Assembly (NCBI GenBank): GCA_029378245.1
Contig: JARKIF010000022.1
Span: 372,001 to 436,000, forward strand
Source: Roridomyces roridus
Lineage: Eukaryota; Basidiomycota; Agaricomycetes; Agaricales; Mycenaceae
Reading direction: 5' to 3'
Length of the DNA stretch: 64,000 nt
Shown here: one piece after another, positions 54,839 through 64,000 of the stretch
Layout: every line of letters starts with the position of its first letter
Position numbering within the stretch: position 1 is the first letter of the stretch
Position numbers and translations under genes: made by a program
Notes under the pieces: generated by a model
What the model was told of the DNA's origin: nothing
What the model saw: the letters and a program-made list of their open reading frames with translations, nothing else
The model's database searches: none

Positions 54839-57800
54839 ATGGCTTCCCGTGATAAGGATCAGACGGCGCTCCGCACCGCGCGTGACTGGCCTGACTGGGA
54901 AATCCAGGTAGAGTCGGAGCTCCGCGAGAAGGGCTTATGGTCTGTTGTACAACATGGCCAACCCCCTGCTGCTGCTGCCACTGCCAGTACTGCTAGCACT
55001 ACTCTCACAGTCCCACTCCGTGACACCTTCGAGGAGAGGGACAGTCGTGCCCTTGGTCATATCCGTCTTCGTCTAGCCAAATCCCTCATCCCAAAGTACA
55101 AGACCCATACAGCTTCCAAAGCTCTGTGGGATGCTCTCAAGGGGGATTTTTCCAAAGCAAACAAAACAGAGATAGCTTTCAGCACACTTTTACAGCTGCA
55201 GAAGTTGAAACTTCGTTTGGAGGAGGGACAGGACAATGTGACTCTAACGGTCATGGACAAGCACCTCGAGCGGTTCAGAAACATGCTCGACTGGCTTGAC
55301 TCCCTTGGATACTCCTTGGATGCAGACTTGCAGCCTTTACAGCTTCTCCTCACTCTTCCAGACACTGTGACTTTCAAAGCTCTCAAATCCTCTATCACTG
55401 GCTCTGTAGCTGCTGGAGCCAAACTGGCTCTGGATGATGTTGAAACCAAGCTTCTAGCCCACGCAGATCCCATCGAGGAAAATTCTAGTGATTCAGACAC
55501 CACCTCTGCTAAAGCCAATGCAGCCTCGGAACGTTACTGTGTGTTCCACAAATCAAACACACATAACACAGCCGATTGCCATGCTATCAAGGCAGCAGAG
55601 AGGAATTGAAAGGAACAGGGCAAACAGAAGTGTGGGAAGAGCAAGGCTAAAGCCAGGGATGAGCAGGCTAATCCAGCAAATGATGGGGAATCGGATTCAG
55701 ACAATGAAGCAAACGTAGCTTATGTTTCCTCTGCTCTATACAAGAAGATTTCTGCTTATGTTGCGCGTGACTCAAATGGCCATCTTCAGGTCAAGGACTC
55801 TACTGGCCGCCGTTATGTTCTCATTGACTCTGGTGCTTCCTGCACAATGACTGGGAATGTGAAATACTTCGACATGTCCTCTCTACGCCGTCTTGATCCT
55901 CCAAGAAATGTACGCCTTGGTGATAATTCTTCATGCGAAGCTATTGCAACAGGTACCATGCGTCTATCCTGCAAAACCAAACGTGGAATGGTTGAACTTT
56001 CAATTGAAAATGCACTTTTGGTCCCAGCATTCACAGTTACTCTGATTTCAGTCCACCAACTGGCTGCAAAGAAACTTGGCTCTCATTTTGTAGGAAACCA
56101 CTGCACTGTTGAGCATGATGAGACCAAGGACATTGCCCTGGAAGCCACACATAAGCATGGTCTCCACCGTGTACAGTGTGAGCCCCTCGGAACTGACCCA
56201 AGGGTGCTGCATGCCATAGACATCAATGACTTGCATAGGAGATTAGGGCATACAAATTTCGAGAGCCTTCGTCATATGTTCCGAAGTCGTCAACTACCAG
56301 GAATCACTTCACTCACAGGGGTCCCAGAATTTTGCGAACCTTGTGCTTTGGGGAAAATGAAGAAATTGCCTTTTGAGCGTAGCAGAACTGTTGCACGTGG
56401 ACCTCTAGATATTATTTCAACAGATGTCGGAGGACCTGTCAGTCCCCAAAGTGTGAACGGCTATCACTATTGGATTGTGATTGTGGACCATGCTACATCA
56501 TTGCCCTGGGTTCTCTTTGCTCGCAAGAAGTCCCAAGTTTATAAAAAACTCAAGGAGTGGCGTCACTTTGTAGAGCGGCATTTTCAAACACACATAGGAC
56601 ACTGGGAATTCTGTGCTGGATGGAACCGTTTCACTAGAACTGATGGTGGGGGCGAATTTACATCGAAAGAAATGGAGGATGATTTTCGTCAACGTGGTAT
56701 CATACATGAAACCACTGCCCCATACACAGAAGAGCAGAACGGCATGGCTGAGCGAATGAATCAAACTCTTGTTACTCGCTCTATTACCAATCTAGCTGCT
56801 TCCCATCTCCCACGAAAATATTGGGACCTTGCAATGTCTCATGCTGTCTACACTGTTGCTCATTCTCCTGCCAGTGCACAGAATGGGAAAACTCCCTATG
56901 AAAGTGCCTATGATCGTCCTGTGAATATCAATCACATGCATCCATTTGGTTGCCCAGCCTATCCTCTTGTCCCAAAGAAGAAATGCAAAGGCAAATTTGC
57001 AAATCATGCCAAGCGTACTGTCTTCATTGCATATCATGAAGGAAAAGCCGCATATGATCTCTTGGATCTTGACAGCGGAAAAATTATCACTGCTAGACAT
57101 GTCAAATTCAATGAGAGCTCGCCTGCTCCTCAGGAAGTTCAAGATCCCTCTGAACCACGCCTGCAGCATACAGCAGATTTCGAGACCTTTGCCCAGGGTC
57201 TCAAACAAAGTAACACCCCTTACTTTGACACTGATGATTCTGATGAAATTGTCGAAATTCCTGTAGCTCCAGGAAATATGCAATCATCAATCTCAGTGGG
57301 GGTACCTCAGACTTCTTCCCCAGTGGGGGCTTCAGATTCTCAGTCCGTGAAACAGGAATCAATCTCTGCACCATCCGGGCCACCATTGCGCCGAGTTGGT
57401 GGTGTACGACTTGATCCTGCACACTCAGAAACTCATCCTAGACCACAACCTTCTCTGCCAGATGTCCCTCAGTTACTTCCCAGACGTACAAGTCGAGAGC
57501 GCACTGCGGCTACTCACCCAAATGCCGTCTATGAGCAAGCAGCTGCAAAGCCACAGCAACTTCGGTCCAAACCAGCATCAACCCCAGAACAGGAAACAGA
57601 TGCTCAGTCTCCCTCTACTCCACCTCAGCCCCAACATCTTGAATTGATTGAGGAAGAGGACGGAACATATGTTGTGGTTGATCCTGAAGACATAGAGTTC
57701 TTTGCTGGCTTAGCTCGTGATGGTGTTGATTCCCACATCCCCAAAAGCTGGGATGAGGCGATGAATGGACCTGATGCAGATAAATGGCAGGCTGGACTGG

Positions 57801-59341
57801 ATGAAGAACTAGCGAGCTTCATCGCAAACAAAGTCTATGAATTGGTTTCCATTCCAGAAGGTGTCACCCCAATAACATCTAAGCCAGTGTTGAAAGTCAA
57901 ATTCAATGCGGCTGGAGAGATTGAGCGCTACAAAGTTCGAATTGTTGCTCGAGGCTTCACTCAGCGTGCAGGCATAGATTACCAAGAGGTTTTTGCCCCT
58001 GTGGCAAATTTGGAATCTATTCGCATCATTTGTGCACTAGCAGCTAAGTATGACTTGGAGCTTGATCAAATGGATGTTTCAACCGCCTATCTCAACGGTG
58101 AGCTTGAAGAGGATGTCTACATGATGCCTCCATCCTGCGTCTCAATCACCTCGGGTTACTGCTGGAAGCTAAATCGTTCTGTATATGGTTTACACCAGTC
58201 TGGACGTGCCTGGAACCGGACTCTGGACAAAACTCTTCGCCAGATGAATTTTACTCGCTGTTCCTCTGAAACCTGCCTCTACGTCTACAAAGAAGGCAAA
58301 CAGCTCTGCTTCTTAGTTGTCTACGTTGATGATCTCCTTCTTGCTGGTACTTCACGCCAGTTCATGGATCGTATCAAGGAGAAACTCAGGCAATCATACA
58401 AAATGCGAGACTTGGGCCCTGCAAAGCAAATCCTGGGATTGAACATCCATCGGGTTCGCAAGAAGCGTACACTTTCACTCTCTCAACACCAGTATATTGA
58501 CTCTGTCTTGGCGCGATGTAGAATGTCTGACTGTGACCCCGTCAGAACACCTATGGCTACCAATACCAACACCTCTGAGACTGACCCAGATAATGACCGC
58601 ACAGTTACACACATGTCCTTCCGTGCCGATGGTCCTGTCCTCTCATATCAAAGTGTGGTAGGCATGCTCATGTGGGCAATGCTTGGAACCCGTTCTGACC
58701 TTGCACATATCACTGGGATGGTTGGACGCTATAGTGCAAACCCAAAAGCTTGTCACTGGGCTCTTCTCAAACGTGCCCTGCGATATCTCAAGGGCACACG
58801 AGACTGGGTTTTACACTACGACGGGTCTGCTGTTGGTTTAGACATGCATTTCCACGGCTATTCTGATGCTGACTGGAATGGAGATTCAGATACATCCAAA
58901 TCCACCTCTGGATTTGTGTTCATCTCCAACAACGGTGCCATCTCATGGTCCAGTCGACGCCAAAGCATGGTTGCCATGTCCTCCACAGAGAGTGAATACA
59001 TTGGTCTTGCAAATGCAGGTCAACATCTTGCATGGTTGCGCTCCTTCTTCGAGGAGATTGGACACAAGCAGGAAAATCCCACAGAACTTCGCTGTGACAA
59101 TCGAGCTGCTATCATCCTCACCAAGGATCCTCAATTCCGCGCTAGAACAAAGCATATTCAGCGCAAATATCACTATGTTCGCGATGGTCTCGTCGCAACG
59201 GGTGAAGCAATCGTCTTGTGGTATCCCACAAATGAAATGGTGGCTGACATTTTCACCAAAGCACTTCCGCACGATAAACATATCAAATTCTGTCGTGCTA
59301 TGGGGTTACGGCCGGGGTCGAGTGGGGGTGTCAAAAGTTGA
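54839..59341 (+). pseudogene. Copia gag-pol polyprotein with one in-frame TGA
   Basis: ATG 54839 (MASRDKDQTALRTA) starts Gag; TGA at 55607-55609 (codon 257) interrupts, and the same frame continues to TAG-free sequence up to 59341, about 1500 codons in all. Gag ends in a CCHH-like knuckle (CVFHKSNTHNTADC) in place of CCHC. The protease DSGA is at about residue 330. The integrase triad is Asp529, Asp602, Glu638; reverse transcriptase has VYVDDLL with the Tyr at about 1162; RNase H has SDADW, SSTESEY and CDNRAA. All later domains are intact. The stop lies between Gag and protease, where some retroelements use readthrough, but a simple TGG-to-TGA change is more economical. Confidence 0.9.
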
Positions 59342-59603
59342 TTATCATCCGCCCCGGGCCTTCACACCCGGCTTCTCCACTTCCTTACCCACGTCCACGC
59401 CATCGACACGTGTCCCTCAGTCTTTTGTCTCTTACGACGACTAAGGGGTACGTGCCTTTATCTCTTTCTTATGTATCTAGCATACTTACGAGTGTCTATG
59501 TAGTCTGCGCATTGCCGCGCTATCTAGGTACTTAATATATCAGTCTTTTGTCTCTTACGACGACTGAGGGTCTGCGCATTGCCGCGCTATCTAGCTTCTG
59601 ACA
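59329..59603 (+). repeat. 3' LTR of copia element 2
   Basis: Differs from the 5' LTR at three positions (GACTAAGG for GACTGAGG, TTACGAG for TTACAAG, and CTGACA for CTGAAA at the end). Overlaps the last codons of the polyprotein. Confidence 0.9.
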
Positions 59604-59952
59604 TCCTCCTGTCGCTCCAATTCTGCGGATTAGCCTGGTCTCGCGCGCCGTCCCAGGTGATTTCATCGGAATCGCGTGGTGGTGGCGGCGGCGGAGCAGG
59701 CCGTCCTGACTCCCAGTCCTTTCCCTTCAATATCGGCATGGGCTCGTGCGGGACGTACTCCTCTTCCTCGTGCGCGAGCGTCGTAGTAGAGGGGAAAGTG
59801 AGCGTGGGTAGTGAGAAGATGGGCATGAGATCCAAGGGCGACACACGAGGGGGATTTGGGCCGACCATCGTGTTGCTGAACAACTGGTGCGTCAGCATGC
59901 TGGTACGGGGGTGAAGGTCGACTTCGTAGAAGCGAGAGTCGTTGTCCTCCAT
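59604..59952 (-). pseudogene. N-terminal fragment of an MFS transporter, cut by copia element 2
   Basis: ATG 59952 (MEDNDSRFYEV) starts a cytoplasmic N-terminus with an acidic, Pro-rich stretch ending ITWDGARDQANPQNWSDRR. The WDG-x3-D-x-NPQNWS signature directly precedes the first membrane helix in fungal DHA1-type multidrug transporters. The copia element is inserted at DRR. Beyond the element, the sequence resumes in frame for RRKHQW, but no hydrophobic segments follow in the next 400 nt in any frame. The gene had therefore probably lost its membrane part before, or together with, the insertion. Confidence 0.65.
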
Positions 59953-61086
59953 TGGGTAAGAGAATTCCAGAGACACATAGCCGGCCCCGGCTTTTATTTG
60001 TGGGGCCAGGTTGACGCGGACGCAAAAAAACACCGGTTGGAGAATGACCCCAAACCCATGACGAATCGGAAACACTTACACAGGCATTCAACCAGCTTAA
60101 CTTGGACATAAGGGTGTACTTGCATGTGATTGAACGGCATATTATTTGCTGAGGTAGTGTAAATCCGCGGGTCAACTATAGTCTCGTATCCCGCGCTCAC
60201 TCCATGAGATGCAACATTGAAATTCCCGCAGGCCCATTCAATTGAATCTCTCCACAGTCCGATACCATCCATACCCATGTCGCTCAGCGCTTGTATCGCC
60301 TCGGCCTAATTGTCTCCATGTTTCCCAAGTACCGCAGCGGTAACGGCCCGGCTGCTACTCTGGGGAAAGTGTCCAGGTCAAGGTTCGTCACGGGTACGCG
60401 GGTTGACCCGCGCGTTTGACCCGGGTTACGGGTAAGTCACCCGTGCGGGTTGGCAGTGTACACCCGACCCGCCTCTAGGCACTGGCTCGGCACTCGACTT
60501 TTGTGCTATGAATCCATACTAGTGCAGGCATTGTTGCTCTGGTTTCGCATCTGGTCCAGAGCGGAGGAGTTTATTGAGCAGAGAAGGACGGGGAAAATTG
60601 ATCGTGCGTTGATTCGAGGTATGCTCGTTTGGACTGGGCTCATTTGGCTTATTTCAGCTTTGCAATATCGAATTGAAAAGGACGCGTGAGCGTACATCTT
60701 CCGTGATCGCTGTACTGGTCTGATGGCTTTGAGTCAAAAAACAAACAAACATCGCCGCTCCGGTATGACCGAGGTGGGACTCGACCCCATCTGCATACTT
60801 CCAAGCGCAACTCACTCGCCGTGATGATTTCCATCTGCTCTCAAACTACAACAACTACCTACAAGGATTGGGAGTTAAACGTTAAACGTTCGATCCGAGT
60901 TGTGCGTGGAACTAGGATCGCTGCTCTTATTCCTGATTTGATTGCGGCTTGTAATCGGCATTGACCCGGAGTTCGGCATCCTGAGGGACAAAAAATCCTG
61001 CTACGAAAGGCTCAAGCAGCACACTGGGAATTGAACGCAGCGTGCCGTTCTCGATCCAAATTCAACATTATCCATTGTCCGAACAC
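59953..61086. other. Intergenic with a hAT-like repeat patch
   Basis: No gene recognised. At about 60382-60475 GTTCGTCACGGGTACGCGGG and neighbouring ACCCG/CGGGT runs resemble the end of the MITE at 28495-29021, followed by CAGTGTACACCCGACCCG. It is probably a fragment or relative of that family. A 79-codon frame at 60450-60689 has no motif. Confidence 0.45.
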
Positions 61087-63092
61087 TTACAACTCGCCCT
61101 CTCGAATAAAGCTTACAGCCCTCTCGCTCCTCGCCTCCACTGTACACTCAAATGCAATCGGATGCCTGCAAATTTGTATCTCTACCTCAGCTCTCAAGAC
61201 AAGACAAGAAGAGACCACGCACGTAACGATCCCACTAGTCTGCCCTGGATGCCTCTTGGTCCCTTCCTTTACCAGGACTCCCTCAATTCGTGGTTTCGAG
61301 ATACGAAAGACGGAGAGCAAAGAAGCAACAGTGATGAAGAGTGTTTCAGAGGCGAGAAGTTTGCCTTCGAGCGGTTAGCCTTGGTTCCAGACGAACGGGA
61401 GAAGTTGACTCTTTGAAGTCACGCACCAGGACATATCCGCCTCCCGAATCCAAAACAAATCCGCACCGGGTCCATATCTGGCGTCTCGAGGAACCGACTT
61501 GGGTTGAATACCTCAGGGTTGGCGTAAATATTTGGGTCGTGTGCGATTTTCCTTTGTTTTCAGGGTACTTATTTAATCTTGAAAGGGAGGAAGGGAGAGC
61601 AGGACACACCAGATGTTAACAACAATGACCGAATCTCGCGGAATCAAAAGCGGTGATAACCCACCCCCACGCTCATACACGAAATCCTCACTGGTCCGAT
61701 GGGGTACTGCATAGGAATAATGCCAAAACCCGACTCAGAAAACTGAGGACGCACCAGCCGGTGCAATGACATGCCACCTCAAAACCTCCTTGCACAACGC
61801 TTCGATGTAGGGTAGGCGTCCACGGTCAGCCAGAATCGGGAGCCTTGCCTCGGCGCCGACGACCAAGTCAATTTCCTCCTGCGCGCGAGCTTGGATCTCC
61901 GGGTACATGGACATGGCGAGGAGAAACCCGCGCAGGGCTGACGCAGTCTATACCAACGAGCCGTTAGGATGGAACCAAATTGAAAGACAAACACGCACTG
62001 TATCCGCCCCGGCTTGCTGAATCGAAGCCGCCGCCCACTTGATGAGATATTCGTCGTGTTTACCCTCCTCGATGACGCTCGACACGAAGCACGATGTGGT
62101 GGAGGTCTGCGTCACCATCAGCCTTTGGCTGTTGGCGAGGAGTGGGACTTGCCATTCGCTCTTTGGCGTACTGGTACCCACTGTTCACCGTAGCATGTAG
62201 CTGCGCGGCCCATTCTCTACCTATCCTGTGAAAGTCGCCGCCGGGGAACCATTCGGGCCAATACATTACTGTGCCATAAGCAATCTTCACATGTCAAGAG
62301 GGAAGAGTAAGACTCACGCAGCGGGACGAGATCGACTATAAACGCCGCTGGTTTCATACTCTGTGCGAAATTCCTCCCCGCCGTCTCGAACATCTCAAGA
62401 AAAGGGTCCTGTTGCGGCGCGTCGGGGACGTGGTAGCCGTAGGCGATCTTGAGTGTGATCGCGACCGTGAATCTGTCGCCGTGAGTCAATCAAACCTCCT
62501 CAGACACGAGCACAACACGCACCGCCCAATGAGCTCATCAACGCCCGCCGGATCGGTCAAAATGCCGCGCAGGAGTCTCCGTACCTCCTCCTCAATAATC
62601 CCACCAAATTTGTCCACGATCCCGGCACGAGTACTGAATAGCTGATGGAAAATCTTGCGCTCCGCCCGCACGCGATCGCCATACTGAGCCATAGCCAAAA
62701 TGTTCTTAAAGCCCATGATTTCACCGCCCATGGGGGTGACGGTACGGTCGGCAAAATTGGATCCGTGGACTTCCAGGAGGTTTTCGGCAATAGCGAGCGA
62801 ATTGACGATGATGAGGGTCTGACCAGGGGCGCGGAGAGTCGCGATGGGACCTGTGGGGTTCATTGGATGACAAGGGGACGATAGAGAGGGGAGACGCACC
62901 CCATGCTTCCCCTAGCTCGGCGAATTTGACCCAGTGGTTCTCGGGTGGGATTTCGAGCACATTGCCGAGGAGAGGAAGGCCGCGGGGTCCAGGAGGGAGA
63001 GGGAGAGTCCTAGATTTGCGTCGGAGGAGGTAGGTGAGAGCAGCTATCGCCCCTATGGTGAAGAGCACTGGAGATGGAGAGTCGAGGGACAT
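61087..63092 (-). CDS. Cytochrome P450, 496 aa
   Basis: Eleven exons (63092-62900, 62850-62523, 62472-62318, 62268-62153, 62106-61999, 61947-61755, 61707-61681, 61634-61610, 61551-61427, 61364-61223, 61165-61087) join in frame. An N-terminal membrane anchor ([15 protein letters not shown]) and a Pro-rich hinge ([16 protein letters not shown]) place it on the ER. Motifs: I-helix AGADTT (296-301), K-helix [14 protein letters not shown], and haem loop [10 protein letters not shown] with Cys422. Intron 4 has a GC donor (GCAAGT). The model needs a 46-nt intron at 61680-61635 that removes a stretch coding for the usual beta segment before the I/VIVVN strand; the alternative is a one-base frameshift there. 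Microsomal fungal P450s need a reductase partner and hydroxylate lipophilic compounds; the substrate is unknown. Confidence 0.85.
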
Positions 63093-63736
63093 GGTCGCCT
63101 TTAGAGCGCCCGCGGCTGCTGTCTTGAATCCGAATTAAGTAGACCCCCCGAAAACCACCCGGGGCCGCTCTGCTGTACTGGCGCTGCTGTCCAGTGTCAA
63201 TCCGACTGGTATTGAATATGGGCCCAAGACCTCGCTGTCGTCTACATAATTATTGTAGGCGATCGTCCGCCGGAATCGTTTCGGAATGAGTTGCGTCCTG
63301 GGCGACAACCTGCAGGTGAACGCAAGGTGAACGGTGTGGGACAAGAAGACTAAGTGGACAACGGCTACAATTTGTGTCTGATCCGATCCCGTCGGCTGAT
63401 CAAGCATTGGAGTGACACACGTGACACCCATACCTGTCTCTTCGCTATGCCATCATCCGGCCATTGCGGACGGCGACCAATTGACGTCGAAGCGGCAATC
63501 GGGAAAGGTAACTTTCAAATACGAATGGAACCTTTCGTATGCGACGGCCGGCATCGCCCAAAAAGGAAATTTGATCATGATTTGATCTCGGCTAAGCTCG
63601 GCATTGTTCGGCAGGCGAAAAAATTGGTCTGTGACCCTGTGACATGCGAAATTTTCCGTATAAAAAAGTCGGTGTGACCCGTGACCATACGAATTGAATG
63701 AAATACTACAGTAGTCAAAGACTAGTGACTGTAGTG
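63093..63736. other. Upstream region of the P450 gene
   Basis: No gene recognised; open frames of about 100 codons on both strands have no motif. Confidence 0.4.
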
Positions 63737-63744
63737 AATGATGG

Positions 63745-63947
63745 CAGTGATGTGCCATCAGGCCCTATCGCCTCCCATCAGGGGCCCTATTTGGGCCCGG
63801 TGGGGAGATTTGTGCCTCAAATGTTGATAACTTTCTTGGAAACATGTGTACATGTGGGGGTCTGTCAAGTTTTTGGACCGATAGCTCACCGCATGAGGCT
63901 AACATCAAATCAAATAGGGCCCTATTTTTGCTGATGGCACAACACTG
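63745..63947. mobile_element. Second hAT-type MITE, 203 bp
   Basis: Flanked by 8-bp target duplications AATGATGG (63737-63744 and 63948-63955). Terminal repeats CAGTGATGTGCCATCAG and, on the other strand at the right end, CAGTGTTGTGCCATCAG agree at 16 of 17 positions, and GGCCCTAT runs recur inside both ends. No coding capacity. It is unrelated in sequence to the MITE at 28495 apart from the shared (T/C)AGTG start and target size. Confidence 0.85.
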
Positions 63948-64000
63948 AATGATGGTCATGTATCTTGAACCCTTTTTTTTCCGTTGCGCTGTTGCGCCTA

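Larger units (their letters stand above)
54420..59603 (+). mobile_element. Ty1-copia retrotransposon 2, 5.2 kb
   Basis: Two 275-bp LTRs with three differences flank a near-complete polyprotein. The 5-bp target duplication TCCTC is at 54415-54419 and 59604-59608. The left LTR is followed by the same type of primer site as in element 1; a G-rich purine tract (GTGGGGG) precedes the right LTR. One internal TGA is the only visible lesion. It is somewhat older than element 1 and belongs to a different lineage by protein sequence. Confidence 0.9.

Noticed and set aside
60382..60480. A full second copy of the 527-bp MITE
   Set aside because: Only one end-like sequence and CGGGT runs are present; no paired ends or 8-bp duplication.
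61361..61420. Nonsense codon TAA just after the P450 haem loop
   Set aside because: It disappears when the next AG (CTCGAAG) is used as acceptor; then [13 protein letters not shown] matches the family in length.
1..64000. CRISPR arrays, rRNA genes, telomeric repeats
   Set aside because: None seen; the DNA is clearly eukaryotic with spliceosomal introns.

Overview
The window looks like nuclear DNA of a basidiomycete fungus, most likely an Agaricomycete. The evidence is dense genes with many introns of about 45-60 nt, a class II haem peroxidase, a sedolisin (S53) protease, a CipC-like protein, a decayed hydrophobin, an intron-containing tRNA-Thr, a cytochrome P450 and Ty1-copia elements. A litter- or wood-decay lifestyle is an inference from the secreted oxidase and protease set. 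Most gene models below were assembled by eye from GT-AG (and some GC-AG) splice sites that keep the reading frame.

Layout. 0.4-3.4 kb: a complete gene of unknown family followed by a decayed paralogue. 5.2-7.0 kb: MYND zinc-finger protein (-). 7.1-11.5 kb: a gene graveyard with a flavin amine oxidase relic, an NAD(P)-epimerase relic, a hydrophobin relic and a foldback element. 12.3-15.5 kb: S53 protease and a small secreted protein. 16.5-20.3 kb: a nuclear protein, a membrane RING protein, a CipC-like protein and tRNA-Thr. 20.9-21.6 kb: LTR-like sequence. 22.0-25.8 kb: secreted triple-cupredoxin protein and a peroxidase. 27.3-29.0 kb: epimerase, then a 527-bp hAT-type MITE. 29.25-33.95 kb: an intact copia element with identical LTRs. 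34.3-35.5 kb: old-yellow-enzyme homologue with a frameshift. 36-40.3 kb: a 62-bp perfect inverted repeat, a decayed member of a large Agaricomycete family and a MITE. 40.7-45.8 kb: a HTH protein with two SAM-like repeats and two F-box-type genes. 46-49.4 kb: tRNA-like sequences and a broken aspartic protease. 49.4-54.4 kb: almost nothing recognisable. 54.4-59.6 kb: a second copia element with one internal stop, sitting in an MFS-transporter relic. 61.1-63.1 kb: cytochrome P450. 63.7-63.9 kb: a second hAT-type MITE.

How the genes fit together. The secreted peroxidase, S53 protease, aspartic protease and small secreted proteins suit an extracellular degradative lifestyle; P450, OYE, epimerase and MFS remnant suit xenobiotic or secondary metabolism. 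I see no compact biosynthetic cluster. The strongest themes are gene decay beside transposons and an unusual number of GC-AG introns. The most interesting unexplained proteins are the three-repeat cupredoxin that has lost two of four copper ligands in every repeat, and the HTH/double-SAM-like protein.
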